The notes beneath the pieces are model-generated. The model was not told the origin of the DNA. It worked only from the letters and a program-made list of their open reading frames with translations, and searched no databases. Below are positions 44,603 to 55,981 of a DNA stretch of 64,000 nucleotides, piece after piece (positions within the stretch are counted from its first letter, which is position 1; each line of letters opens with the position of its first letter). The position numbers and the translations under genes are program-made. Source of the DNA: Paracoccus fistulariae (GTDB lineage Bacteria; Pseudomonadota; Alphaproteobacteria; Rhodobacterales; Rhodobacteraceae); contig NZ_CP067136.1 in the NCBI RefSeq assembly GCF_028553785.1, positions 2,478,501 through 2,542,500 of the forward strand, in the 5' to 3' direction.

Positions 44603-46978
44603 ATGAACCTGCCGCCACGCTTTCACGATTGGTTCAGTCGGCAGGGCTGGCAGCCGCACCCGCATCAGATCGCCCTGCTGGATGCGCAAGAGGACAGCCT
44701 GCTGATTGCGCCGACGGGCGGGGGCAAGACGCTGGCGGGGTTCCTGCCCGCGCTGGTTGATCTGCAGACACCGCAGGGCGGGCTGCACACGCTTTATGTC
44801 TCGCCATTGAAGGCGCTGACTTCGGATATCGCGCGCAACCTGTCGCGACCGGTGGCCGATCTGGACCTGCAGATCCGGATCGAGGATCGCACCGGCGACA
44901 CCCGCGCCAGCCAGCGCGCCCGGCAAAAGGTGGATCCGCCCGATATCCTGCTGACCACGCCGGAATCTCTGGCGCTGATGCTGTCCTATGAACAGGCGCC
45001 CAAGATCTTTGGTGGCGTGAAGCGCGTGGTCCTGGATGAGCTTCACGCCCTCGCCGAAAGCAAGCGCGGCGATCAGTTGATGCTGTGTCTGGCCCGGCTG
45101 CGCAGCCTGGCACCGGATCTGATCGCGACCGGCCTTTCGGCCACGGTCGAGGATCCGCAGGCTCTGGCCGATTTCATGGGCGGCGCACGGATCATTCACG
45201 CCGATCCCGGCCCCGAGCCGGATATCGCCATGCTGGCCACGGAACGCCCCGCGCCCTGGGCCGGCGGCGGCGGTCACTATGCCATCCCCGAGGTTCTGGC
45301 CGAGGTCCGGCAGGCCAATACCACCATCATCTTCATCAACACCCGCGCGCAGGCCGAGCTGTTCTTTCAGGCGCTTTGGGCTGCGAATGACGACAACCTG
45401 CCCATCGGCCTGCATCACGGCAGCCTGTCACGAGAGTCGCGCCGACGGGTCGAGGCGGCCATGGCGGCGGGCGAATTGCGGGCCGTGGTGGCGACGGGAA
45501 GTCTGGATCTGGGCATCGATTGGGGCGCCGTGGATCTGGTGATCCAGATCGGCGCGCCCAGAAATATCAAGCGGCTGGTCCAGCGTATCGGCCGGGCGAA
45601 CCATCGCTATAATGCCCCCTCGCGCGCCCGGATCGTGCCCGCCAACCGGTTTGAGGTGATCGAATGCGTCGCCGCGCTGGAGGCCGTGCAGGACCGCGAT
45701 CTGGACGGCGATCCGCGTCCGCCCGGTCCGCTGGACGTGCTGTGCCAGCATATCCTGCTGACGGCCTGCGCCGGGCCGTTCGACGCGGATCGCCTGTACC
45801 GGGAAGTGCGTGGTGCAGGCCCTTATCGCGATCTGTCCCGCGCGGATTTCGATGCCTGTCTGGATTTCGCGGCGACCGGCGGCTATGCGCTGCGGGCCTA
45901 TGACCGCTGGCAACGGCTGATGCAGCGTGACGGGCTGTGGCGGCTGCGCGATCCGCGCGCCACCCGCGACCTGCGCATGAATATCGGCACCATTGTCGAG
46001 GCCGAGATGCTGAAGGTGCGCATGCGTGGCCGCGGCGGTGTGCCCCTGGGCGAAGTCGAAGAGGCTTTTGCCGCCAGTCTTGAGCCGGGCGATACCTTCC
46101 TGATCGGCGGCCAGACGGTGCGCTATGAAGGGCTGCGCGAAATGGTCGTCGAGGTCACGAAGCAACCGACGAAACAGCCCAAGATCGCGGTGTTTTCGGG
46201 GGTGAAGCTGGCGACCTCGACCCAATTGTCGCATCGGGTGCTGGATCTGATCGGCGATCCCGCGCGCCACACCGTCCTGCCGCCCGACACCGGCGACTGG
46301 CTGGCGCTGCAATCCCGGGTCAGCCTGCTGCCCCGGCCCGGCCTGCTGCTGAGCGAAAGCTTTCCCCATCACGGGCGCTGGCATTTCGCGCTTTACGGCT
46401 TTGCCGGTCGGAATGCCCTGCAGACGCTGGGCCTGCTGATGACGCGAATGATGGAAGAGGCGGGGCTTGGTCCGCTGGGCTTTCTGTCGACCGATTATGC
46501 GTTGCTGATCTGGTCGCTGGACCCGGTCAGCGATCCCGCGCCTCTTCTGGACCCAGAGGGGTTGCGCGCGGGTCTGGGCGACTGGCTGGCGGGGAATGCG
46601 GTGATGAAGCGGACCTTTCGCGGCGTCGCCACGATTGCCGGTCTGATCCACCGCAATATGCCCGGACAGCGCAAGACGGGCAGGCAGGCGACCTTTTCCA
46701 GCGATATCCTTTACGACACCTTGCGCAAATACGATCCCGATCACCTGATGCTGCGGATCACGGCGGATGAGGCCCGTCGCGGGCTGGTCGATTTCGATCG
46801 CATCGAAGAGATGCTGGCCCGCACCGACCGGCAAGAGCACCGGGTGCTGGATCGCGTCACCCCGCTGGCCGCGCCGCTGCTGCTGGAGGTCGGAAAGGTG
46901 CCGATTGCCGGGCAGGGGCGCGAGAGGCTGGCCGAGGAAGAGGCTGCGGCGCTGATGGCCGAGGCAGGGCTGGAATGA
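44603..46978 (+). CDS. Ligase-associated DEXH-box DNA helicase (Lhr-type)
   Basis: A 791-residue superfamily 2 helicase. Walker A is APTGGGKTLAGF (about residues 34-45), the DEXH box is VLDELHALAE (about 145-154), and motif III-type TGLSATVEDP follows. The second RecA domain has TTIIFINTRAQAELFFQAL and the motif VI region QRIGRANHRY. A long C-terminal domain typical of Lhr follows. Such proteins unwind 3'-5' in DNA repair. The stop overlaps pdeM by 4 bases. Confidence 0.9.
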   Translation: MNLPPRFHDWFSRQGWQPHPHQIALLDAQEDSLLIAPTGGGKTLAGFLPALVDLQTPQGGLHTLYVSPLKALTSDIARNLSRPVADLDLQIRIEDRTGDTRASQRARQKVDPPDILLTTPESLALMLSYEQAPKIFGGVKRVVLDELHALAESKRGDQLMLCLARLRSLAPDLIATGLSATVEDPQALADFMGGARIIHADPGPEPDIAMLATERPAPWAGGGGHYAIPEVLAEVRQANTTIIFINTRAQAELFFQALWAANDDNLPIGLHHGSLSRESRRRVEAAMAAGELRAVVATGSLDLGIDWGAVDLVIQIGAPRNIKRLVQRIGRANHRYNAPSRARIVPANRFEVIECVAALEAVQDRDLDGDPRPPGPLDVLCQHILLTACAGPFDADRLYREVRGAGPYRDLSRADFDACLDFAATGGYALRAYDRWQRLMQRDGLWRLRDPRATRDLRMNIGTIVEAEMLKVRMRGRGGVPLGEVEEAFAASLEPGDTFLIGGQTVRYEGLREMVVEVTKQPTKQPKIAVFSGVKLATSTQLSHRVLDLIGDPARHTVLPPDTGDWLALQSRVSLLPRPGLLLSESFPHHGRWHFALYGFAGRNALQTLGLLMTRMMEEAGLGPLGFLSTDYALLIWSLDPVSDPAPLLDPEGLRAGLGDWLAGNAVMKRTFRGVATIAGLIHRNMPGQRKTGRQATFSSDILYDTLRKYDPDHLMLRITADEARRGLVDFDRIEEMLARTDRQEHRVLDRVTPLAAPLLLEVGKVPIAGQGRERLAEEEAAALMAEAGLE

Positions 46979-47670
46979 GCGGATTTCCCTTCGATTTCAA
47001 TGGGCAGAAGTTGCTGGCCCGACCCTCGGGCGCGCTTTACTGGCCCGCGCGCCGCTGGCTGATCGTCGCGGACCTGCATCTGGGAAAATCCGAGCGGATG
47101 GCGCGGCGCGGTGGCGCGCTGCTGCCGCCCTATGAGGTCAGCGACACGCTGGAGCGGCTGGCGGCCGAGATTGCAGCGACCGATCCGGCCTGCGTGATCA
47201 GCCTGGGCGACGGTTTCGATGACAGTCAGGCCGGTCACAGCCTGCCCGTAAACACGCGTGAACAGATCCGGGCTATGGCGACGGGCCGCGACTGGATCTG
47301 GGTCAGCGGTAACCACGACCCGGATCCGGTCTCACCCGATCTTCCGGGCCGCGATCTGCCCATGCTGGATGACGGGCTGTGCTTTCGACACGAGGCCGGG
47401 CAGGGGCCGGATATTTCGGGTCACTACCACCCCTGCATCCGTCTGGCGGGGCAGCGGCGGCGATGCTTTCTGATCGGGCGTGACCACCTGATCCTGCCCG
47501 CCTTCGGAACCTATACGGGGGGGCTTTCGGCGGATGATCCGGTGCTGACGGCGCTTGTCCCGCAGGGGATCGCGGTCGCTTGCGGCCGAAAGGCGTTGGG
47601 CGTGCCCCTGATCCCGTCGCGGGGCATGAAAAAGGCCGACGCGCCCGCTGGCGGTCGGCCCCGATCATGA
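46975..47670 (+). CDS. pdeM: Ligase-associated endonuclease PdeM (metallophosphoesterase)
   Basis: A 231-residue calcineurin-type phosphoesterase, the fourth gene of the ligase-associated module. The metal-binding motifs are IVADLHLGKSERMARRG (residue 30 region), SLGDGFDD (GDxxDD), VSGNHDPDPV (GNHD) and ISGHYHP. The protein has no signal peptide, consistent with a cytoplasmic DNA nuclease. Its coding end contains the hairpin described as the terminator of the converging outer-membrane gene. Confidence 0.86.
   Translation: MSGFPFDFNGQKLLARPSGALYWPARRWLIVADLHLGKSERMARRGGALLPPYEVSDTLERLAAEIAATDPACVISLGDGFDDSQAGHSLPVNTREQIRAMATGRDWIWVSGNHDPDPVSPDLPGRDLPMLDDGLCFRHEAGQGPDISGHYHPCIRLAGQRRRCFLIGRDHLILPAFGTYTGGLSADDPVLTALVPQGIAVACGRKALGVPLIPSRGMKKADAPAGGRPRS
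47629..47660 (-). terminator. Terminator of the outer-membrane protein gene, inside the pdeM 3' coding end
   Basis: GGCCGAC (47634-47640) pairs with GTCGGCC (47654-47660). Read leftwards the stem is followed by five T (47633-47629), giving an intrinsic terminator for the leftward gene, lying within the last codons of pdeM. Confidence 0.6.
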
Positions 47671-47682
47671 TGAGCTCGTCGA

Positions 47683-48444
47683 TCAGAACTGGAAATTCAC
47701 GCCCAGCTTGAAGTTGTGATGTTCCGGGGTCGCACGGGTCAGCTTGCTGCCATCTTCGTAAGCATAGCTGATATTCGTCTTGCCGAAATTGCGGTACTGC
47801 CACTCGCCGAAGATCGACCATTTTTCGCTCAGCTTGCGCTCGACGCCAAGACCAAGGGAATAACCGTCAGCATTATAACCCTTTGTCTCATCGATGATGG
47901 TATCGCCGAGATCTGTCTCGAACCAATCATAGTCGAAGTCTCCGCGAACATAGCCGACGCTGCCATAAAGCAGCGTGCCGGACGCGAATGCGAAACCGCC
48001 CTTGAACTGCAAGCCAGCGACATAGTTTACCTTCGAGATAAGCGTCGCCCCGTTCTCATGATCGCCGGAGTAGCTGAGCTCATCGTCGATATTGCCGCGT
48101 TCATAGAAGAGTTCGGGACCGAAAACCCAGTTATCGATTTGCCAGCGATAGCCGATATTCAGACCGGCGTTTACGCCTCTTACATCGAGATCGAGTTCCG
48201 GCCTGAGGGAACTTTCAAGTTCGCCATTCAGATCGAACTCATCAACTCCGACCCTGTCATCTGCGCCGGTGGCATAGCCGATCCAGCCACCGACATAGGC
48301 GCCGCCCCAATCCGTGGCCGTATTTTCGACAGGCACAGCCACCACGTCAGTTTGTACGACCGGAGCAATCGCACCGCCGGCATGGGCAGCGGTCGTCATC
48401 GCAGTAAGCAGACAGGTGGCGATAAAACTGGATTTGAAGGACAT
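47683..48444 (-). CDS. Outer-membrane beta-barrel protein
   Basis: A 253-residue envelope protein with signal peptide MSFKSSFIATCLLTAMTTAA cut near AHA. After a short linker (GAIAPVVQTDVVAVPVEN) comes a barrel of alternating strands (WGGAYVGGWIGYATG, VNAGLNIGYRWQIDNWVFGP, YGSVGYVRGDFDYDWF) ending in the aromatic residue pattern NFKLGVNFQF, usual for outer-membrane beta-barrels. It resembles the small opacity/OmpW-like proteins of alphaproteobacteria, but the exact family is uncertain. AGGAG precedes the ATG. It converges with pdeM and is divergent from the HIUase-like gene. Confidence 0.82.
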   Translation of the reverse strand: MSFKSSFIATCLLTAMTTAAHAGGAIAPVVQTDVVAVPVENTATDWGGAYVGGWIGYATGADDRVGVDEFDLNGELESSLRPELDLDVRGVNAGLNIGYRWQIDNWVFGPELFYERGNIDDELSYSGDHENGATLISKVNYVAGLQFKGGFAFASGTLLYGSVGYVRGDFDYDWFETDLGDTIIDETKGYNADGYSLGLGVERKLSEKWSIFGEWQYRNFGKTNISYAYEDGSKLTRATPEHHNFKLGVNFQF

Positions 48445-48755
48445 GCGAAAGCTCCTGTGCGTGCGATAGCGCGATCAAGCGTGGTTTTCGGGCGGCTAAC
48501 GTTTTTATAGCGGCTGGGCAATCATGATGGAAAATCCTTCCCAAAGCACCGGATTTTTTTGTGCATTTTGCGGCAAATACAACACATTGCATTGGTAATG
48601 ATCGCCTGATTGCGCCGAAGACGGGCTTGCGGGCAGTAAATCCGGCCAAGCGATTGCTGGACAGGCGGATAGCCCGACTGCCTTCACCCTGTCGTGAAGA
48701 AACGAAAACCAGCCTTTCCTCGTTGGCCCGCCATTCAAGGAATGAAAGTGAGTTC
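48445..48755. other. Gene-free divergent region upstream of the barrel and HIUase-like genes
   Basis: This 311-base gap has lower GC than its neighbours, for example 48,541-48,600 with a run of T and TTTTGTGCATTTTGCGG. It should carry the two divergent promoters. I saw no strong hexamer pair, repeat or ORF. A weak reading frame from 48561 runs into the HIUase-like gene but has no family match before its signal peptide. Confidence 0.5.
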
Positions 48756-49145
48756 ATGATTTATAAAGCGCTTCTTGCTACCGCCGCAGTGATCTTTGTC
48801 GCCTCGCCGCTATGGGCCGAGGATATCTCGACACATGTTCTGAACACCGCGACGGGTCAGGGCGGCGGCGGTGTGCCGGTCACCCTGGAGATCAATCGCG
48901 ACGGCGAATGGAGCGAGATCGCCACCGCAACGACCGAGGAAAATGGGCGCGTCGAGGCATTCGGCATCGAGGCCGAGGTCGCGACCTACCGTCTCAGCTT
49001 TGACATGACGGCCTATGACGGGTTCGAAAAGCCCGCCTTCTTCCCCGAGATTTCGGTGGTCTTCGCCGTTCAGGACAGCGGGCGGCATCATCATGTGCCC
49101 GTACTGGTCAGCCCGTTCGGCTATTCGACCTATCTGGGCAACTGA
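48756..49145 (+). CDS. Exported transthyretin/5-hydroxyisourate hydrolase-like protein
   Basis: A 129-residue protein with a signal peptide (MIYKALLATAAVIFVASPLW, cut after WA-E), followed by the transthyretin-fold domain: DISTHVLNTATGQGGGGVPV holds the His of HIU hydrolase; TYRLSFDMTAYD follows; and HHHVPVLVSPFGYST is the C-terminal active region. The family ends in YRGS, but this protein ends YLGN, losing the Arg and the Ser. So catalysis as a 5-hydroxyisourate hydrolase is doubtful. No other urate-pathway gene is nearby. The ATG 48756 is chosen because it begins the signal peptide. Confidence 0.75.
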   Translation: MIYKALLATAAVIFVASPLWAEDISTHVLNTATGQGGGGVPVTLEINRDGEWSEIATATTEENGRVEAFGIEAEVATYRLSFDMTAYDGFEKPAFFPEISVVFAVQDSGRHHHVPVLVSPFGYSTYLGN

Positions 49146-49160
49146 TCCCGCCGTACCTGT

Positions 49161-49186
49161 AGGGGCTGCCAGACCCGGCGGCCCCT
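49161..49186. terminator. Hairpin between convergent HIUase-like and serine hydrolase genes
   Basis: AGGGGCTGCC (49161-49170) and GGCGGCCCCT (49177-49186) form a 10-bp stem with one G-T pair and a 6-base loop, 15 bases after the HIUase-like stop. No T-run follows. Confidence 0.5.
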
Positions 49187-49203
49187 GATCGCCGTTCCGC
49201 AGA

Positions 49204-50847
49204 TTACCCCTGTCGGGCCAGGATCTGCCGGTTATCATTGGTATAAAGGATCAGCCCGCCATCCGGCGACAGGCGCCATCCTGTGATCTGGCCCAGCAGG
49301 TCCAGAAGCAGGCGTTCCTGGGCCATCAGCGCCTCGGGGCAGGCCTTCCGTGTGGTGCCAAGCTGCTGCAGCGTCAGGCTGTCGCCATCGACCTGATAGC
49401 TGCCCATCAGGCGGTTGCAGCTGGCATTGCCCGACAGCTTGCCATCGGCACCGAATGTCAGCCGGGCCGGAGAGTAGTCGATGACGCCGCGCCCATCGAT
49501 ATCCTCGATCCGCCATTCCAGATCCTGCAGCTGCGCAAAGCCATCTTTCGCCATCAGGTAATCCGCCACCGCGCGGTAGGCGGGCAGCGATGTCGGGTCA
49601 TTCGCCGCATTTGCCGCCACCGGGTTCGAGGCGACCCGTGCGATCACCATCTGCGCTGCAGGGTCGATCCAGATCGTTTGCCCGTGAACGCCGCGCGCGG
49701 CAAAGGCACCGTGATCGTCATTGCTGACCCACCACATGCCACGATAGCTCCACCCCGGCAGGGTGTCATATCCGGCGCGGGCGAAGGCCTGCGGATCGCC
49801 GCCCTGCCGAATGCGGTCAATGGCCTGCGCCGGAAGGATCTGTTGCCCCTGCCAATTGCCGCGATCCAGCACCAGCTGACCCAGCCGGGCCAGATCGCGC
49901 AGCGTGACATTGAAGCCGCCCCCCGCAAAGGGCGTACCAATGGAATCGACGGTAAAGAACGCCTCTCTCTCCGCTCCGATATGGGACCAGATATTCTGCG
50001 ACACCCAATCTGCCACATCCAGTCCGCTGACCCGCGCAATCAGCCAGCCGACCGCATCGGCATTGATGGTGCGATAGGCGAAGGCCTCGCCATGCGCGCC
50101 GGATTTCCTGACCGTCTGCAGATAGCCGAAATAGCTGCGCGGACCGTCATAGCCTTCGGGCGCTGGCAGCGGACTGCTGGCCCGCGAATAGGTCCAGACA
50201 TCCGAATTCGGATCGGCGTAATCCTCGGAATAATCCAGCGCGGTCGTCATCTCCAGCACCTGCCGGACGGTCGCATCGCCAAAGCCGCTGCCATCCAGCT
50301 CCGGGATCACATCGCGCATCAGCGCCGTTTCGTCCAGCGCGCCTTCGGCGACCAGCGTTTCCGCGACAAGGCCTGTCAGGGATTTCGACACCGACATGAC
50401 GCCGTGCAGGCTGTTTTCATCCATGCAGCCGCCATAGCGTTCGTAGACGATCCGACCGCGATGCAGCACCAGGATTCCGTCCGTGTAATTTACATCGAAG
50501 GCCTGATCCCAGGTCATTTTCCGGTCGCTGCCCATCGGGGGGAAGCTGACTGCATCAAGGCCGGGATCCAATGCAACCGGCAGCGCGTCAGCACCATCCG
50601 TGCCATTCCTGACGGCCTTCGTCGGCGTCAACTCGCGGAAATTGCACATCGTCCAGCGCAATTTCGGAAAGGTGAAGGCATCGGCATCGGTCATGCGGAT
50701 AATGCGATCGGCGGGCGGTGGAAATCCCTGCATCCAGCCAAGCGTTTCAGGATCGGATTGCGCCGACGAAAGGGGCGTATCCTGAGATAAGGCGGGGCTG
50801 GTGGCCATCAGGCCAAGGCAGAAAAGCGATATGAGCAAGCGTGTCAC
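49204..50847 (-). CDS. Serine hydrolase (class C beta-lactamase-like) with C-terminal META domain
   Basis: A 547-residue exported protein: signal peptide MTRLLISLFCLGLMATSPAL, then the beta-lactamase/D-ala-D-ala carboxypeptidase-like fold with the nucleophile motif SVSKSLTGL (SxxK, residues 152-155) and the Tyr-containing segment with SEDYADP. HGQTIW may stand in for the KTG box. The last 85 residues (from about 465) form a META domain: LSGNASCNRLMGSYQVDGDS and TRKACPEALMAQERLLLDLL. META domains are linked to heat and antibiotic stress in other proteins. The enzyme's substrate is unknown. Confidence 0.83.
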   Translation of the reverse strand: MTRLLISLFCLGLMATSPALSQDTPLSSAQSDPETLGWMQGFPPPADRIIRMTDADAFTFPKLRWTMCNFRELTPTKAVRNGTDGADALPVALDPGLDAVSFPPMGSDRKMTWDQAFDVNYTDGILVLHRGRIVYERYGGCMDENSLHGVMSVSKSLTGLVAETLVAEGALDETALMRDVIPELDGSGFGDATVRQVLEMTTALDYSEDYADPNSDVWTYSRASSPLPAPEGYDGPRSYFGYLQTVRKSGAHGEAFAYRTINADAVGWLIARVSGLDVADWVSQNIWSHIGAEREAFFTVDSIGTPFAGGGFNVTLRDLARLGQLVLDRGNWQGQQILPAQAIDRIRQGGDPQAFARAGYDTLPGWSYRGMWWVSNDDHGAFAARGVHGQTIWIDPAAQMVIARVASNPVAANAANDPTSLPAYRAVADYLMAKDGFAQLQDLEWRIEDIDGRGVIDYSPARLTFGADGKLSGNASCNRLMGSYQVDGDSLTLQQLGTTRKACPEALMAQERLLLDLLGQITGWRLSPDGGLILYTNDNRQILARQG

Positions 50848-51217
50848 GGGTAATTTCCTTTGCTGTCCATCACAACCGATAAGGGCGCGTCTGTCTGCTA
50901 TCCGATCAGCCCCATGCAGACCCGAAATATTGGGAGTAATACATCTTTCCGGCTCTCCTCGCCATCTGATCTGACGGCGGCGAAGGAGGCCCCTGACATG
51001 ATGCGATTGCGTTTGGACTGTTGGCCGACAACCAATTCTTCTGCGCGGATCATGGGCCGGATATTAGCATAGAGGCGGCCATCTGCGCTAAAGGATTTCA
51101 AAGGCCGCCGGGACCATATGTCGCATCCGGCGATGCCCGCATGTGCGAACGGCCTGCGCGGGTCAGGCGCAGGCCGTATCATGGCGACTTCAGACAGATG
51201 GCCGAAACATCAGCCGA
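50848..51217. other. Gene-free region between gyrB and the serine hydrolase gene
   Basis: This 370-base stretch holds the upstream region of the serine hydrolase gene and the downstream region of gyrB. Short frames on both strands have no recognisable product. A perfect hairpin at 51149-51177 is annotated separately; I see nothing else in it. Confidence 0.5.
51149..51177 (-). terminator. Perfect hairpin after gyrB
   Basis: ACGGCCTGCGC (51149-51159) and GCGCAGGCCGT (51167-51177) form an 11-bp perfect stem with loop GGGTCAG, 41 bases after the gyrB stop (leftwards). There is no T-run, so it may stabilise the 3' end or help Rho-dependent ending. Confidence 0.55.
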
Positions 51218-53656
<2,439 letters not shown>

Positions 53657-53681
53657 TCAGACTTCCTGTTCTTGCCCCTCC

Positions 53682-53710
53682 GATATAGGTGTTCAGGCAG
53701 GTAAAGTCAC
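53682..53710 (-). promoter_or_regulatory. Possible gyrB promoter
   Basis: Reading leftwards, GTGACT (53710-53705) is followed after 17 bases by TATATC (53687-53682), 29 bases before the gyrB start codon. Both hexamers match the consensus at four of six positions, so the call is tentative. Confidence 0.4.
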
Positions 53711-53810
53711 GGCTTTTACGGGGTTTTTCCGCCGTTTACGGCGCTTTGGGGGCAATGCGCTGGCCGCCGCCGGAAAAGCTTGTCACAATGGGCGAAAATC
53801 GGAGTTCCGG

Positions 53811-55349
53811 ATGAAGTTCTTGCAGTGGTTTCTGGGCATCGTCGTCATTCTGGGCGTCTGCTGGGTCGCGGGACGGATGATCTTTCCGGTGCCCTCGACC
53901 GAAGGCCGCGCGCCGGAACTGGCCATTCCCTTTGACCCCGACACGCCGCTGGGCGTCGGAGCGGCGCAGGCGCAGGCCGCTCATCCCGGGAAATCCGGTG
54001 TGATGCCGCTGGGCGAACCGGTCCCGGCCTTTACCAGCCGGGTCTATCTGGCTCAGGGGGCGCAAAGCTCTCTCGATGTGATGTATTATATCTGGCACGA
54101 TGACCTGTCCGGCCTGCTGCTGCTGGAGGCGCTGCGCGATGCCGCCAATCGCGGCGTGCGGGTGCGGCTGCTGCTGGATGACAACGGCATTGGCGGGCTG
54201 GACCCGATCCTTGCGGCGATGAACCAGCTGCCGAATTTCAGCGTGCGGCTGTTCAACCCCTCGACCATTCGCAGCCCGAAAATGGCGGGCTATGCGCTGA
54301 CCCCGATCCGGATCAATCGCCGGATGCATAACAAGGCCTTTATCGCCGACAGCGCGGCGGCCATCGTGGGCGGGCGCAATATCGGTGATGAGTATTTCGC
54401 GCTTGGCGATGTGCCCGCCTATCTGGATCTTGACGTGCTGGGCGTGGGCAAGGTCGTCAGCGATACCAGCCGGATCTTTGACAGCTATTGGAACAGCCAG
54501 CCGGTGATCGCGCTGGAACAGGTCATCAAGGGCCCCGGCGATATGGCGCTGTTTGACGAAAAGCTGGCGAAAGCAAAGGCCGAGCCGGATGCCGAGACCC
54601 TTGCCGCCGATGCGCAAAGCCCCACGGAATGGATGCGCGATGCCGGGGCGCGGCTGGAATGGACGGATGTTCAGGTCGTGGCCGATGATCCGATCAAGGG
54701 CACCGGCGGTGCGAGGCGTCAGGATCTGATGATCTCGCAGCTTGGCAGCATTCTGGGTGAGGTGACGCAGAATGTTGACCTGATTTCGGCCTATTTCGTG
54801 CCGGGCAAGCAGGGCACGGCCTATTTCGCCGATCTGGCCCGCAAGGGCCACCGGGTCGAGATCCTGACCAATTCCTGGGAGGCGACGGATGTGCCGACGG
54901 TGCATGCGGGCTATATCAAATACCGCCGGGAATTGCTGGAGGCCGGGGTGACCCTGCTGGAGCTGCGTCAGGTCGATGGCCAGCCGCAGGGCCGCGATGA
55001 GCTTGGCCCGATCGGGTCCAACGGCGCCTCGCTTCACGCCAAGACTTTCAGCATCGACGACCGGCGGGTCTTTATCGGCTCGTTCAACTTCGATCCGCGC
55101 TCGGCCCGGCTGAATTGCGAAATGGGTTTCCTGATCGACAGCCCCGCGCTGGCGCAATCGGGGCGCGGCACCCTGCAGGATCTGGCACGGCGCAGCTATC
55201 AGCCAAAGCTGGATGGCAAGGATATGGTCTGGCAGGTGGTCGACGCTGATGGATCGATCAGCATGGTGGATCGCGAACCCGGACTGGGCACCTGGGACCG
55301 GATCATGGTCTATGTGCTGAATGTGCTGCCGATCGAGTGGCTGCTTTAG
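53811..55349 (+). CDS. Phospholipase D family protein (cardiolipin synthase ClsC-like)
   Basis: A 512-residue protein with an N-terminal membrane anchor (FLQWFLGIVVILGVCWVAGR, about residues 3-22), then two HKD catalytic blocks: RMHNKAFIADSAAAIVGGRN (HxK with the Asp shifted; HNKAFIADS) and SLHAKTFSIDDRRVFIGSFN. DVMYYIWHDDLSGLLLLEAL precedes the first block. It matches the ClsC-like group, which acts on phospholipid headgroups, but its substrate is unproven. GGAG precedes ATG 53811; an in-frame start at 53520 would overlap gyrB. It converges with the LysE-like gene (4-base overlap). Confidence 0.83.
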   Translation: MKFLQWFLGIVVILGVCWVAGRMIFPVPSTEGRAPELAIPFDPDTPLGVGAAQAQAAHPGKSGVMPLGEPVPAFTSRVYLAQGAQSSLDVMYYIWHDDLSGLLLLEALRDAANRGVRVRLLLDDNGIGGLDPILAAMNQLPNFSVRLFNPSTIRSPKMAGYALTPIRINRRMHNKAFIADSAAAIVGGRNIGDEYFALGDVPAYLDLDVLGVGKVVSDTSRIFDSYWNSQPVIALEQVIKGPGDMALFDEKLAKAKAEPDAETLAADAQSPTEWMRDAGARLEWTDVQVVADDPIKGTGGARRQDLMISQLGSILGEVTQNVDLISAYFVPGKQGTAYFADLARKGHRVEILTNSWEATDVPTVHAGYIKYRRELLEAGVTLLELRQVDGQPQGRDELGPIGSNGASLHAKTFSIDDRRVFIGSFNFDPRSARLNCEMGFLIDSPALAQSGRGTLQDLARRSYQPKLDGKDMVWQVVDADGSISMVDREPGLGTWDRIMVYVLNVLPIEWLL

Positions 55350-55981
55350 GTGGCCAGAAGCTGACCAAGGCCGATCACGCAGCCAACCAGGATCAGCAAG
55401 CCGCCTGACAGCAGGTTCATCCGTCGCAGCCCGGTCGGCGTGGCAAGTTTCGCGCGGGCCGCGGCGACGGCGCCGCCCATGATCAGGTTCAGGCCAAAGG
55501 GGATCAGCCCCGACATGGCCGCAATCACCGCCACATCCCAGCCGGTCAACTGCCGCACATCGAAAAAGCCGGGCAGCACGGTGACATAGAACAGCGCCGC
55601 CTTGGGGTTGCCCGCGATGGCCAGAAGGCCCGCCGAAAACCCGGCCCAACGGCCGCGCTGTGTCAGCCTTGCGTCACGCTCGACCGGTTTTTTCGCCTGT
55701 CGCAGCAGCGCAATTCCCATGCCGACAAAGACGATGGCCGCGATCCAGCGCAGCCAGACCAGCAATTCCGCGCTTTGGCTGACCACCACCGCCAGCCCGA
55801 AGATCGCGATCAGCGGCCACAGCACATCGCCGATGGCCACGCCCACTGCCAGCGGCCAGACCCCGCGAAAGCCCGAGGCCAGCGCCCGTGCCATGATCGC
55901 CACCCAGACCGGGCCGGGCGTCAGCCAGATCGCCACCATCGCGCCCGCATAAAGCCACAGGGAATTGGCATCCAGCGTCAT
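55346..55981 (-). CDS. LysE family translocator
   Basis: A 211-residue membrane protein with about six hydrophobic segments, of the LysE/RhtB amino acid exporter family. The conserved region near the N-terminus reads WLTPGPVWVAIMARALASGF (LysE PGP motif), and GDVLWPLIAIFGLAV follows. It ends with GGLLILVGCVIGLGQLLAT. The substrate is not determined. The ATG overlaps the recF stop by 4 bases, so it is probably co-expressed with dnaN-recF by position rather than function. Confidence 0.85.
   Translation of the reverse strand: MTLDANSLWLYAGAMVAIWLTPGPVWVAIMARALASGFRGVWPLAVGVAIGDVLWPLIAIFGLAVVVSQSAELLVWLRWIAAIVFVGMGIALLRQAKKPVERDARLTQRGRWAGFSAGLLAIAGNPKAALFYVTVLPGFFDVRQLTGWDVAVIAAMSGLIPFGLNLIMGGAVAAARAKLATPTGLRRMNLLSGGLLILVGCVIGLGQLLAT

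Noticed and set aside
50898..51182. Short reverse frame of 94 codons after gyrB
   Set aside because: No family resemblance and no ribosome site; it spans the gyrB hairpin.
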